Position numbers and translations under genes: made by a program. The notes beneath the pieces are model-generated. The model was given only the letters and a program-made list of their open reading frames with translations, was not told where the DNA came from and ran no database searches. This document shows, in pieces, positions 22,600 through 32,400 of a stretch of 57,600 bases of DNA (the stretch's first letter is position 1; each line of letters opens with the position of its first letter). The DNA is taken from the NCBI GenBank assembly GCA_011772755.1, contig WVYX01000273.1, forward strand, positions 1-57,600, read 5' to 3'. Source of the stretch: Gemmatimonadales bacterium. GTDB taxonomy: Bacteria > Gemmatimonadota > Gemmatimonadetes > Gemmatimonadales > GWC2-71-9.

Positions 22600-23655
22600 C
22601 TAGGACCTGTCGTGAACGCGAAGCGCATCACTTTGGTCGTCCTGCACGGCCCGTCGGTGCCGCTCGATGAACTCGTCCACCTCTTTGGGGACGAACATGT
22701 TGTCGGCGATGTTGGCAATCGCTTCAGCCTCGCGCCACGCCAGCTCCAGCTCCACCAACTCCCCCATGAGCGCCCGCATCTCCTGCTCCTCGTGCAGCGC
22801 CATCTCCAACGCCAGCCTGGTCGGCGCGGGCAGCTTGCGGATCACACCGAGCTTGCCGGGGAAGAGAGGCCGCCCGTGCCCCGGCTGCCAGTTGTCTGGG
22901 TCCAGCTCGCGAGACGCATTCCTGAGGTAGCTCTCCGGATCACCGGCGGTTTCGATCTTGGCAACAGCATCTTGTACCGCCCGCTTCGAGCCAGCCATGC
23001 GATTGAGCGCCGGCAACAGGTGACTCGTGACGCGCATGGCCTCGGGACCTTCGAAGGTTTCCTTGCCTTTCGAGTGTTTGATGCTCACCACCCAATGCTC
23101 GGAGCCCGGCTCCATGAGGAACCGTGCCTTGTGAAGGTCGGTTTGGCGGAACTTGAGCACCCTCCCGTCGTTGGTCCTGATCCGCACCCGCACGGGGATG
23201 TTCAGGACCAGGTTGGGGATCTGCCCCGCAAAGCCGGCGCCAACCCCCACGGCGATCCCGCCAGCCGCCACGGCGCCGGCGGCCACCACCAGGCCGCTGG
23301 TCACCAGAATGGCCCGCTTGCGCCGCCGCCCGAACTGATCGCCGTAGCGCCAGGCGGCGAACTCGGGACGCAGCGGCTCGCCGATCCGCACCAACTCGAG
23401 GCCTTCCTTGAGCCTGGCGAGGCCGATGTTGTCGCTAGACGCTCGCAAGCGAGTGCCGTGGAACAGGCGCTCGCATTCTTCGAAGGCCTCCCAGCGCTCC
23501 TCGAGAGGAGTGAGGTTCCAGCGCTCACATTTCCGACATACGACCCACAGGCGGCCCTTGGCAGAATCGAACGCTAAACGACGGCCCACGGGGAACGACT
23601 CAACGACTTCGTTGCTCCCGAGAAGACGCTTGCAGAAGATGCAGGTGGAATACAT
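22600..23655 (-). CDS. Zinc-ribbon membrane protein of unknown function
   Basis: A 351-residue protein starting MYSTCIFCKRLLGSNEVVE. An N-terminal CIFC and a later CRKC give a four-Cys zinc ribbon, followed by a helical stretch, a basic segment RRRKR and one long hydrophobic Gly/Ala-rich region (RAILVTSGLVVAAGAVAAGG, probably one or two membrane passes). The C-terminal 200 residues are mixed and end in an amphipathic helix with many Glu. No family name known to me. The ATG is two bases past the stop of the preceding membrane gene, so the two are co-transcribed. Confidence 0.75.
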   Translation of the reverse strand: MYSTCIFCKRLLGSNEVVESFPVGRRLAFDSAKGRLWVVCRKCERWNLTPLEERWEAFEECERLFHGTRLRASSDNIGLARLKEGLELVRIGEPLRPEFAAWRYGDQFGRRRKRAILVTSGLVVAAGAVAAGGIAVGVGAGFAGQIPNLVLNIPVRVRIRTNDGRVLKFRQTDLHKARFLMEPGSEHWVVSIKHSKGKETFEGPEAMRVTSHLLPALNRMAGSKRAVQDAVAKIETAGDPESYLRNASRELDPDNWQPGHGRPLFPGKLGVIRKLPAPTRLALEMALHEEQEMRALMGELVELELAWREAEAIANIADNMFVPKEVDEFIERHRRAVQDDQSDALRVHDRS

Positions 23656-23657
23656 GC

Positions 23658-24188
23658 CTACCAGGCCGTATAGGCGGCACGGACGGAATGCCGCGCGAAC
23701 CAGATGAGCAGAAACACTGGAAAGGCGACGGCAATCGCGGCTCCCATGATGAACGCCACGGCAATGACGCCTTCCCAACCGGCGACTTGCTGCTGCAGCG
23801 TTCCCTCCGGAATCCGCTGAAACCAGGCATACGCCAGCCCGGTGTGCACCAAGGCCCACGGTATGGCGACCAGTGACCACGCTTTACAGAGTGTGACACC
23901 GATTTGGCGGCGCCGGACCAGAAAGATTGACCCGGTCAAGAGGAGCACGCCGAGCAGCCAGCCGATGATGCTGGAGAACAGAAGCCAACCGGGTGGTGGC
24001 AGCATCTCTTCGAGGGACCGAAGGAACTCGGTACTGAAAAGCACTACGAGCTCTTCCCGCGACCAGACGGCCGGACTCACCAGATCGCCGAATGCGTCGA
24101 TCAAGCTCAGCACGGCCAGAATGATGCCGATGGTGCCAATCACCGCAGGCCAGCGGGCCCTCGTTTTCACAACCTGATTGTCATTCAC
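23658..24188 (-). CDS. Four-helix membrane protein of unknown function
   Basis: A 176-residue protein with four hydrophobic segments (starting VNDNQVVKTRARWPAVIG; segments near 14-33, 63-85, 98-115 and 136-165). The GTG at 24188 is chosen because GGGAGGG lies about five bases before it; a longer in-frame reading is Arg/Cys-rich and unlikely. It is followed two bases later by the zinc-ribbon gene. No motif suggests an activity. Confidence 0.7.
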   Translation of the reverse strand: MNDNQVVKTRARWPAVIGTIGIILAVLSLIDAFGDLVSPAVWSREELVVLFSTEFLRSLEEMLPPPGWLLFSSIIGWLLGVLLLTGSIFLVRRRQIGVTLCKAWSLVAIPWALVHTGLAYAWFQRIPEGTLQQQVAGWEGVIAVAFIMGAAIAVAFPVFLLIWFARHSVRAAYTAW

Positions 24189-24264
24189 AGCCAGCCCTCC
24201 CACCACTGACTCCCGCCCGGCCAAACACGCACCGGCCCAAGGCCTCACCCAATGGCACCGGTGA

Positions 24265-24723
24265 TTACGGAGTGGCCGCGGTCTCCCGGCGCCACTCGTA
24301 CGCCCCTGCACCACACAGGATCGCCGTGGGCAGCTCGATGACGCTGAACCCAAGACTCAGCAACACCACGCTCCCGGGAAACACCGCCACATTGGCTAGG
24401 CTGGCGAGAGGGAGCAGCGCCAAGAGCAACACCATGGCTACGGTCACCAGCAGAGACTGGCCCACAGGGCGACCGTGGCTGCGCATCAACGCGTAGATCC
24501 ACATGATCACAACGCACTCGGCGAAGAAGATCAGGTTGTCCACGAGGGCATACCTGAAGCCCGAGCGGGAGAAATCGAAGTATCGAGCAAGCAGCTCGTC
24601 TTCACTGACATTGAAGAGGATCGCAACCAGACCCTCCACGACGAATTCCACGACGACATACCCGAGACCGGCGACCACACCAGCAAGCAGCACGCGAGGA
24701 ACCCTGACCCTCTCCTCCATCAC
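24265..24723 (-). CDS. Small four-helix membrane protein
   Basis: A 152-residue protein (MMEERVRVPRVLLAGVVAGL). Four hydrophobic helices separated by short loops, with EFVVEGLVAILFN in the first pair and a conserved-looking FGFSVIELPTAI-like last helix (here LGFSVIELPTAILCG). First gene of a probable three-gene minus-strand unit with 23658-24188 (76 bp gap) and 22600-23655. Unknown function. Confidence 0.72.
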   Translation of the reverse strand: MMEERVRVPRVLLAGVVAGLGYVVVEFVVEGLVAILFNVSEDELLARYFDFSRSGFRYALVDNLIFFAECVVIMWIYALMRSHGRPVGQSLLVTVAMVLLLALLPLASLANVAVFPGSVVLLSLGFSVIELPTAILCGAGAYEWRRETAATP

Positions 24724-24908
24724 GACCCCCCCTCAGTGGACGCGATCACGCTTCAGACCCCACGGCGAGATGAGCTTAAGAGGCGCAGCTAGCTGGAATG
24801 ACATCCTGGCAACTTAGCCACGACACCCAATTGGCGCCCACCCTCACCTCCGACCCCGCCATGCTGTCCCGCCTTTCACCATTCCCCGCGTCCACTGGGG
24901 CATCGCAG

Positions 24909-25616
24909 CTAGGGCACCCGGGGCGCCCTCACCGTCTGACCGGCCTGCTGCAACACGAACGCCACCGCGCGATCACCCTCGACCTCAAACGTGAGGCGAA
25001 TATTCGTGTCCGCCGAGACGACGAACACGTGGTCGCCCATATAGTCCAGCTTCGTCGCCGGCTGCCCGGTGGCCTGCGCCATGAGGCTCTCGCCTTCCTC
25101 GTAGATACGCACCTGCATCTGGCCCAGATCGTAGGTACCCACGTAACGAGCCCGCTCCTCAGCCGAGAGCGATACCTCCCGAATATTGGGATCCCACAAG
25201 ACATTCACGATCTTCCAGCCTTCGTTCCACCGCACGATGTGCAGGTAATCCACGAAGTCCGGCGAGACGGCCTTGACGCTGGCGACGTTGTTGAAGATGT
25301 CAAGAACGTACACGCTGCACTTGTCCTTCTTCTCGGGGGCGCTGCTTCCGCCGCCGGACCTGGTTATTTCCACCATCATGGACTTCGTCAGGTGCCGGAT
25401 CATGCTTCGCTGGGTCTGCGGATTGTTGACTACCGTCCGCTTCGCCAGATCGGGATGGAGAGCCCGCTCCATCCGCTCAGCGCTCCCCTCGTACCAGCCT
25501 TCGATGTAGTCCAGCGCAGCCTGCTTGATCGCCACCGTATCTGCCGCGCTCTGCCCGCTCGCTTGCGGAACCAGCACCAGCGTGAGAATGGCAGCTACTC
25601 CGATAATCCTTCGCAT
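24909..25616 (-). CDS. Exported NTF2-like protein (lumazine-binding/DUF4440 type)
   Basis: A 235-residue protein with a signal peptide (MRRIIGVAAILTLVLVPQASG). Residues about 23-135 have the NTF2-like cone fold pattern: AIKQAALDYIEGWYEGSAERMERALHP at the start, then KCSVYVLDIFNNVASVKAVS and DYLHIVRWNEGWKIVNVLW. Such domains bind small ligands or act as accessory modules. The C-terminal 90 residues (RYVGTYDLGQMQVRIYEEGESLMAQATGQ) resemble the beta-barrel (DUF3471-like) that often follows serine-hydrolase or NTF2 domains. GGAGG precedes the ATG. Single gene with no obvious partner. Confidence 0.78.
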   Translation of the reverse strand: MRRIIGVAAILTLVLVPQASGQSAADTVAIKQAALDYIEGWYEGSAERMERALHPDLAKRTVVNNPQTQRSMIRHLTKSMMVEITRSGGGSSAPEKKDKCSVYVLDIFNNVASVKAVSPDFVDYLHIVRWNEGWKIVNVLWDPNIREVSLSAEERARYVGTYDLGQMQVRIYEEGESLMAQATGQPATKLDYMGDHVFVVSADTNIRLTFEVEGDRAVAFVLQQAGQTVRAPRVP

Positions 25617-25760
25617 GCTCCGTCCCTCCGTGGTTCATTCGGTATCACGTGAAACGCACTCTTTGGCAGCCTGACTGAATCGCACATGCCACACCCTGCG
25701 GCGGCCACGCGACTACACTGAGACGTGAGCGACTCGGCCGGCTTCACCTAGACACAGCTG

Positions 25761-27050
25761 CTACCCCGCCCCGCGATCCCCCCGTCCCGGCGACGACGCC
25801 GAGGCGACTGTTTCGTCGCCACCGGCGCCCACGATGCGGAGGCGCATCACGTACTGCACATCCAGCTCGTCCCGCCAGACGCCGTAGATGTTGTTATCCC
25901 GGAACAGGCGCGGCGCGAACCGGCGCGGCATGGACACCACTCCCAAGAACCGCCCCTCAGAATCGAACACATCCCAATCCGGCGCCCCGGAATCCTCGAG
26001 CAGGTTGAACTGTTCGAGCTCCTCCTCGCTGAGCGCGGCAACTGACTGAGTGTGTTGGACCCAGACGGTGCCGTTGGGTCCCGATTGGATGTTGGAAAAC
26101 GCGGGGAAGAACTCGCCGAAGTGCACGATGCTCTTGAGCTGCGGCAACACGGCAGGTGGCACTCCCGCGTCCGTCCACGCCCGTTCCAGGAATCCCATCA
26201 CTGCTTCTTTGTCTTGCTCACTAACGGGGGCGCGGTGGAACGGCTTGCTGAGGATCCGCTCGCATGTCCCGTCGGCCAAGTAGACGTGAATGCGGTATTC
26301 ATCGTTGACCCCAAACAGCAGCCGCAGATCGGGAGTGAGTTCCCACACCGCCTCGCGGGAGTACAGGTTCAGCTCCGGCGTGCTGCCGCCCAGGTTGAGC
26401 GTCTTGCCGGACGGGAACTTCATCAGCGTATCCGCGACCGATCCGTCGGACGCCAGTAGCACGATGGCGTCCAGCGAATCCGGTGCCGGCCGGTCAGGGA
26501 GCGCCAGAGGACGCACCTGCTCCGCGATCACACCGGAGGGGGTCGCCCTAAAGACCGCCGGCAGCCCATCCTCGAGGGACAGCCGCACACTCTCCAGCGC
26601 CGTGCCGTCAGGCGCATACCGGTTGATTCGCTGGGTCTGGATATCGGGGACGAACAGGGTGTCTCCGGGTCCCATCACCAGGGACATGGCTCCCGTCAGC
26701 TCGCCCGGTCCCTGGCCAGGCCCGCCGACGGTCTGCTGATACTGGCCGTCCGGCGTAAACACCCTGACTTCCTGTGCCTGACCGTCCAGCACGAAGATCC
26801 CGCCGCCCGAGCCCAGCGCGATGCCGCCGATCTGCCCGAACTGGTAATCGGGGTCTCCTTCGACAGCCCCGATCCGGAGCTCTTCCTCAACCGTCCACCG
26901 CGTAGCCGGCGTCCACATGCCCTCCGAGGGGTTGGCCACGATGGCTATCCCAGCGCTGTCGGTTAGGGTGCCGGTCCATTCAACACCGCCCGAACAAGCG
27001 CCGGCAACGACCGTCACACACATCAGCGCGCCAAGTGGTCTCCTTGTCAC
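25761..27050 (-). CDS. Six-bladed beta-propeller lipoprotein
   Basis: A 429-residue lipoprotein starting at GTG 27050, nine bases after GGAGG; signal VTRRPLGALMCVTVVAGA before lipobox Cys19. Repeated blade motifs are visible: GQIGGIALGSGGGIFVLDGQAQEVRVFTPDG, GDTLFVPDIQTQRINRYAPDG, and NGTVWVQH...DWDVFDSEGRFLG. This is the NHL/6-bladed propeller type common in Gemmatimonadota. It probably sits in the outer membrane or periplasm and binds a ligand or partner. It is divergent from the plug-like lipoprotein gene, with a palindromic operator in the shared 332-bp gap. Confidence 0.85.
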   Translation of the reverse strand: MTRRPLGALMCVTVVAGACSGGVEWTGTLTDSAGIAIVANPSEGMWTPATRWTVEEELRIGAVEGDPDYQFGQIGGIALGSGGGIFVLDGQAQEVRVFTPDGQYQQTVGGPGQGPGELTGAMSLVMGPGDTLFVPDIQTQRINRYAPDGTALESVRLSLEDGLPAVFRATPSGVIAEQVRPLALPDRPAPDSLDAIVLLASDGSVADTLMKFPSGKTLNLGGSTPELNLYSREAVWELTPDLRLLFGVNDEYRIHVYLADGTCERILSKPFHRAPVSEQDKEAVMGFLERAWTDAGVPPAVLPQLKSIVHFGEFFPAFSNIQSGPNGTVWVQHTQSVAALSEEELEQFNLLEDSGAPDWDVFDSEGRFLGVVSMPRRFAPRLFRDNNIYGVWRDELDVQYVMRLRIVGAGGDETVASASSPGRGDRGAG

Positions 27051-27219
27051 AGCTCTCAACCTCCTGTTCTCGGCAAAGCCGGCGAGAGGCCTCGTGCCTA
27101 GCACAGCCTCCTCACCACCAGATTGGGCTGCTCCTGGACGGCGCAGTCACCGCCCCAGCTCCACGCAGCAGTGCGGGGACACAGCCGAGATCATCCTATG
27201 GAAAATGGATTGTTTCCAG

Positions 27220-27240
27220 ATACATATGTATTATATGTAT
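27220..27240. promoter_or_regulatory. PadR-type operator candidate between divergent lipoprotein genes
   Basis: ATACATATGTAT (27220-27231) is a perfect 12-bp palindrome, and ATACATA...TATGTAT arms span 27220-27240. It is AT-rich in a GC-rich gap (27051-27382) that otherwise shows nothing. The motif resembles the palindrome beside padR at 32941-32953, suggesting a common regulator; this is an inference. Confidence 0.5.
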
Positions 27241-27382
27241 ATTGGCTAGTCAAGCTGCCGGGGTGGCAGCGTCCGGTCACACTCACCCCGAACCGAACCG
27301 CCCCGCAGCACCCAGCAGTCCCGGGGCATGTAAGTCGTTGGCTGCCACAACAATACCAAGAGGGATGCCGAAGGAGACCACT

Positions 27383-27922
27383 ATGCTCCGCACCTGTCAC
27401 AGCTCCCCTCCCCCAGTTGTCCGTGCCCTGCTTGGCCTCGCCGCCGTCTGGGGCTGCGCGTCCGCCCGCCCGTGGGACCTCTCGAAGAACCCGCCCGTGG
27501 GCCAGGTGATCACCGCCGAGAGAATCCTGGAGACTGGGGCCAGCACCGCCTGGGATGCCCTGAAGTACACCGTACGCACCCACTACTTCACCGATTACCG
27601 GGGGCAACCGGTGCGGATCTTCGCCGACCGGGGGGTGGGAAGTCTGGAGCTGCGCGAAGAGCCGTTGGTGTTCCTAGACCGTGCCCGGCTGTCGGACATC
27701 CAGCTACTGCGGTACATCCCCGCCAACATCCTGCTGCGGGTCCAGGTGCTGAACGGCACTGACGGGACCACCTACTTCGGCACCTCTGCTGTCGCCGGGG
27801 TGATCCTCATTGAGACGACGATGGGTGCGGAACTCTCAGGCGATTCCATACCGCCCGATACCGCGGGCACCCGGTCGCAGCCTCTGGCATCCGTGACCTC
27901 GGCAGTACTCTCACTGCGATAG
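27383..27922 (+). CDS. Stand-alone TonB-plug-like lipoprotein
   Basis: A 179-residue protein; signal with lipobox Cys25 (GLAAVWGC). Residues about 94-145 read EPLVFLDRARLSDIQLLRYIPANILLRVQVLNG...YFGTSAVAGVILIET, which is the plug-domain pattern of TonB-dependent receptors (PLVVVDG...IESIEVLKG...YGsrgAnGVIlItT) with no beta-barrel behind it. GGAG lies seven bases before the ATG. The gene converges on susD/susC. A lone plug domain in a lipoprotein might bind a receptor partner or ligand. No signs of truncation: a normal stop, then a terminator 43 bp later. Confidence 0.78.
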   Translation: MLRTCHSSPPPVVRALLGLAAVWGCASARPWDLSKNPPVGQVITAERILETGASTAWDALKYTVRTHYFTDYRGQPVRIFADRGVGSLELREEPLVFLDRARLSDIQLLRYIPANILLRVQVLNGTDGTTYFGTSAVAGVILIETTMGAELSGDSIPPDTAGTRSQPLASVTSAVLSLR

Positions 27923-27964
27923 CACTGGGCAACCCGGGCTACAGACTGAAGCGCCCACGAAGAA

Positions 27965-27992
27965 GGGAGGCGACCCTCTCGGGTCGCCTCCC
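27965..27992 (-). terminator. Intrinsic terminator between convergent genes
   Basis: GGGAGGCGACCC/GGGTCGCCTCCC, a perfect 12-bp stem with loop TCTC. On the minus strand it is followed by TTCTTCGT, so it most likely ends the susC-susD transcript, 28 bp after the susD stop; it may serve the plus-strand gene too. Confidence 0.8.
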
Positions 27993-28020
27993 TGGTTGGC
28001 ACTCCCCTGCTGACCCACAG

Positions 28021-29424
28021 TTACGGGTTACGATCGAGGCACTGCCCGAAGTACGGGTTGTTCTCCTCTTCCTCCGGAATCGGCAGGTTGACGTCGGTGG
28101 CGTACGACTCACCTCCCTTGAAGTACGGGCCCGTGGGGAACACAGAGTCAGCACTGCGTCCGTACTGCCTGATCAGCCGCCGCAGGTCGCCCAGGCGGTG
28201 GTTGGTGGAGTACAACCAGAACGCCCGCTCGCGGAAGTGGAGGTCTTCCCGCGCCGTACTGGTCCCCGGATCGGCCAGCGGCGCCAACGTCCCACTGGGT
28301 GGATTGTCAGGATAGAGAATCGGGGCCAGCGTGGCGAAGTCCGTCCGGAGCTGGTTGAGGATGCCCAGCCAGCTTGACACATCACCCGCCCGCAGGTCCG
28401 CCTCCGCCTCGATGAGGCGCGCTTCGATACCCGTGGCCAGCGCCACCCGGTCGGTCCAGTATTGGAAGTGGGTGAAGTGCCACAGTTCCGACGCGCCGTC
28501 GAACCCGCCGCGGCTGTCGAGCACGGAGTTCACCCGGGGATCGCCCGACGAGCGGAAGTCCAGGCCGTTGATCCCTTCCCGATCGGCCACTGACCAGCGG
28601 CGCTCCTGGTAGTTCAACTCATATATCGGGTTCTGCTCCCGTGTAGAGTTATTGGAGTGCTCGGTGTACCGAACGTAGTCGTACGGCACGCTCGCGACCG
28701 CCGTGGCTGCCGCCGCCGGCTGATCGAGATTCAGCAGGGCGCGACCCTTCCCGACCCGCGCCAGATCGGCGATCGAGCTGGGCACTGCGGCGTGCGCCAG
28801 CACTGCGTCGAAGTGGGCAACGGCCCGTTGGAAGATCTGGGTGGTCGTTTCGGGCTCCCCAAATACCAGCGCTCCGGTATCCGGCGCCAGACTGAACGGC
28901 ACGCCCGAGCAGTAGTTTTCGCCGAAGGCGAGGTACGTATAGCCGGCGTACGCCAGCAGCTCGGGGATCCGAGCCTCGGCAGTCGGATCCGGCACGGCTT
29001 CCTCGATCTTCCCTGCAGCGTTTTCCAGATCCGACCGCGCCTGTTGCAGCCTCAGATACAAACCGGCCAGCGAACTGTTGTCAGTCGGAATGGAGCGGAG
29101 CTCCACCTCCTGACGCGTCGGGAAGGTGCCGGAGTGCATCCACTCGTCGGTCATGAGGCCCGAGATCATCACTTGGCCGTCGTTGAACCCGCCCCCGGCC
29201 CACGCCAGGGCGAAGTTCCCCAGGGCTCCGTTGCGGAGCGTCTGAAGCCCCGCCTCATCGAGCAGGTTTCCAGGCGTGACGATGTCGGGGTCGTCGACGT
29301 CGAGGACGTCTTGGCATGCGGCGAGGGGCAGCACGAGGGCCACCACCGCCGCGCTGAGCCAGGGGAGGAACCGTCGGATTCGTCCCCGTCGCTCGTTTGT
29401 CTGCGGCATTGTTGTGGTTCTCAT
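28021..29424 (-). CDS. SusD/RagB-family nutrient-binding lipoprotein
   Basis: A 467-residue lipoprotein (signal PWLSAAVVALVLPLAAC). SusD-like proteins cap the SusC channel on the cell surface and capture glycans or other oligomers. TPR-type helices in the first half (VELRSIPTDNSSLAGLYLRLQQARSDLE, AYAGYTYLAFGENYCSGVPFS) and a C-terminal ERAFWLYSTNHRLGDLRRLIRQYGR block match the family. The ATG at 29424 is preferred to a GTG five codons upstream because GAGG stands nine bases before it. It follows susC by 17 bp, so the two form one unit, ended by the terminator at 27965. The substrate is unknown; no glycoside hydrolase is adjacent. Confidence 0.92.
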   Translation of the reverse strand: MRTTTMPQTNERRGRIRRFLPWLSAAVVALVLPLAACQDVLDVDDPDIVTPGNLLDEAGLQTLRNGALGNFALAWAGGGFNDGQVMISGLMTDEWMHSGTFPTRQEVELRSIPTDNSSLAGLYLRLQQARSDLENAAGKIEEAVPDPTAEARIPELLAYAGYTYLAFGENYCSGVPFSLAPDTGALVFGEPETTTQIFQRAVAHFDAVLAHAAVPSSIADLARVGKGRALLNLDQPAAAATAVASVPYDYVRYTEHSNNSTREQNPIYELNYQERRWSVADREGINGLDFRSSGDPRVNSVLDSRGGFDGASELWHFTHFQYWTDRVALATGIEARLIEAEADLRAGDVSSWLGILNQLRTDFATLAPILYPDNPPSGTLAPLADPGTSTAREDLHFRERAFWLYSTNHRLGDLRRLIRQYGRSADSVFPTGPYFKGGESYATDVNLPIPEEEENNPYFGQCLDRNP

Positions 29425-29441
29425 CTTACCGTCCCTCACCG

Positions 29442-32400
29442 TTAGAACGTGAGCTGCAGCCGGGCGGTCCAGTATCGCACCTGGGGCTGCGTCAAGAAGT
29501 CCAGGGACCCGAAGTTCCCAGTGCCGCCCTGCACTTCCGGATCGACGCCGGTGTAATCGGTGATCGTGAGCAAGTTCCGACCACTCACCGTGAGGCTCAC
29601 CCGGTCTGCACCGAGCACGCGTGCCCAGCTATCCGGCGCGAAGAAGGTGAACGACAGCTCCCGGAGCTTCAGGAACCAACCGGGTTCCAAGAAGCCGGCG
29701 ACCGTCTGCACACTGGCCTTCTGCGTCTGCGCCCGCGCCTGTTCGTCGAGTGGGGCAGCGGGGTCACTGAGACCGCGGCAAACGTTCATCCGGCAGCGGA
29801 ATGCCTCGGTGAAGTTGTGCAGCTTATGCCCACCGCGGTAGTCCAACAGACCACTGATGCGGAACCGACCGCCGATGTCGATGCTGTTGTACAGCGCCGC
29901 CTCATACCGGGGCCGGGCATAGCCCATGAACTCCGTGGTGTCACCGATGGTGAGCTCATCCACCGTGATGATGCCGTCGCCGTTCGCGTCTTCGAAGGTG
30001 AACGGCTCCTGCCAGTACGAGCCCATAGGATAGTCTTCCTGGTGCTTCTGACGCCCCCCCTGGAAGACGATGGGCTCGACGCCCTCACCCAGCTCGATGA
30101 GCTTGTTGGTGTTGGTCGACCCGGTGAGCCCGAGATTCCAGCTGAACATGGGGCTCCGGACGATCGCAGCGTTCACACCGGCCTCGAACCCCCAGTTGAG
30201 GGTCTCACCGATGTTCTCCCACCGCTGCTGACCCAGTCCCAGCGACGGCGCCAACTGCCGCTGCACCAGGGCGTCAGTCGTCTTGCGGCGGTAGTAGGTG
30301 AAATCGACGCCCAGTCGGCCGCCAAACAGGCCGGATTCGAATCCAACCTCGATCTCACTGGAGCGCTCCGGCTTGAGTGCCGTGTTGCCGGGGTTGTTGA
30401 TGGTCACACCGGCGAGCTCCTCGCCACCTTCGACAAACGAAATTCCGGTGTAGGACTTCTCGGCGTCATTCGTTCCCGGTTGCTGCCCGGAAGCCCCCCA
30501 GGCACCGCGGAAGCGCAGATTGTCCAGCACCCCACCGGGGTTCTCCACCGCGAGATACGAGATGCCGAGCTTCGGATACACCGTGAAGTCGAAGTCCTGC
30601 CCGAACGCGCTATTGTCATCCCCGCGAATCGCGCCGGTGACGAACAAACGATCATCGAAGCCGAACTGCTGCTCGAAGAACGTCCCAACCGTCTTCGTGT
30701 CGATGAAGTCCTCGTCGATGAACTGATCCGACGCTGACTTCTGGGATCCGGCTCCCGGGGGCAGCACCTGTCCGGTGGTCTCCACCTGCTCCCGATTGTT
30801 GCGGAAGTACTGGAATCCTGCGGAGGTCTTCGAGCTCAGACGATTGCTGAGCCGCAGGTATGCCGTGGCTCCCAGATCCACCGTGTAGGAGTAGGTGTTC
30901 GTCTTGTCCGACACCCGGAAGCCTTCCAGGTAGTTGGCGAAGTTCGGGCCGGAACCCGTCGCCTGGAACCTGATGTCGGACTTGTTGGCGAAATCCGCGC
31001 CAACCGTCGCGCGGCCCTCCAGCCAGGTGGTGGGATGCCAGTTCAGGTTCAACGAGTTGGTGAAGCGCTCAATCTGCTGCTTACCCTCGACGAAGAACAC
31101 CTCTTCCGGCGTGAAGAAGCCCCAGCCGCCATTGTCGGTGCTATCGCTGCTGCCGAAGTAGCCGCTGGGCAACATGCCCATCACGTTGTTGTCGTTCTGG
31201 GGTAGTCCGATGTCCGCCGACACGTACCCCGACGAGACATTCAGCGTAGCCTTCTCTCCCAGGAGGGCATTCAGATTCGCCCGGACGCTACCCCGCTTGA
31301 GCCGGTTGGGATTCAGGGCGAAGTCGGGGATCTCGTCCCGGAACTCGAGGATCGAATCCTGGGTCTGCTGCGGCAGGCCGTATACCCCGTTCTCGACCTC
31401 CCACTCCCCCGACACGTAGTACTGCACCTGGGAGCTCCCGCCCGCGACGTTCAAGCCGTACTGCTGACGGCGACCTGTCTTGAACGGCGAAGTGGTCTTG
31501 CTCTCCAGGGGGTTCGAGGTCTGCAGCTCGGCCTGAGTGCAGCTGCCGGCCGAGACCTGGGCCAGCCGGCAGGTGCTACCGGAGTCATCGAGACCGCGGT
31601 AGTTGTCCGGGTACTGGTTGGCCTCCCGGATGATGCCCTGCTCGACATAGGCATTCCACACCGGCGCGCCGACCCGACCCCGCTTCGTCGTCACCACGAT
31701 CACGCCGTTCGCCGCCGCCGTCCCGTAGAGCGCTGCGGCCGACGGACCTTTCACGATTTCAATACTCTCGATGTCGTCGGGGTTGAAGTCGTTGATCCGC
31801 GAGATGGTCTGACCACCGGTGACGAACCCGATGTCGTTCTGGCGGTTGTCGACGCGAACGCCGTCCACCACCAGGAGCGGCTCATTGCTGAGTGAGATGC
31901 TGCTGGAACCGCGGATACGGACCTTCGTCCCCGTTCCCGTGGTGCCGCTCGAGTTGATGATCTGCACCCCCGGTGAGCGCCCCTGGATGAGGCTCGCTAA
32001 GCTCGGAGGCGCCACTTCCTCGACGGCCTTGGCGGCGTCCAGGGTGGTGATCACGTTGGCGACCTCCCGTACCCGCTTCTCGCCGGTCGCGGTAACCACG
32101 AAGGCGTCCAGGCTGATCACCACCGGCCGCAACACGAAGTCAACCGTGGCGGCGAGACCGGCGGCGACATTCACCTCTACCGTCTGGGCCGCGAACCCGA
32201 TCATGCTGGCACGAAGCGTCACCCGCCCGATGGGAACGTTGATGAACTCGTACTCCCCGTTCGCACCGGATCGGACGGTGCGATTGGTGCCCACGAACTC
32301 GATGACGACGTCAGCGATGGGCTGGTCCGTGGCTTGACTGACGACCCGCCCCCGGACCGCACCAGTCTGCGCCTCAGCGGGTACGGCGCCGCCCGCTGCC

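Noticed and set aside
27965..27992. Hairpin considered as a CRISPR-like repeat
   Set aside because: Single copy, perfect stem with T-rich downstream sequence fits a terminator.
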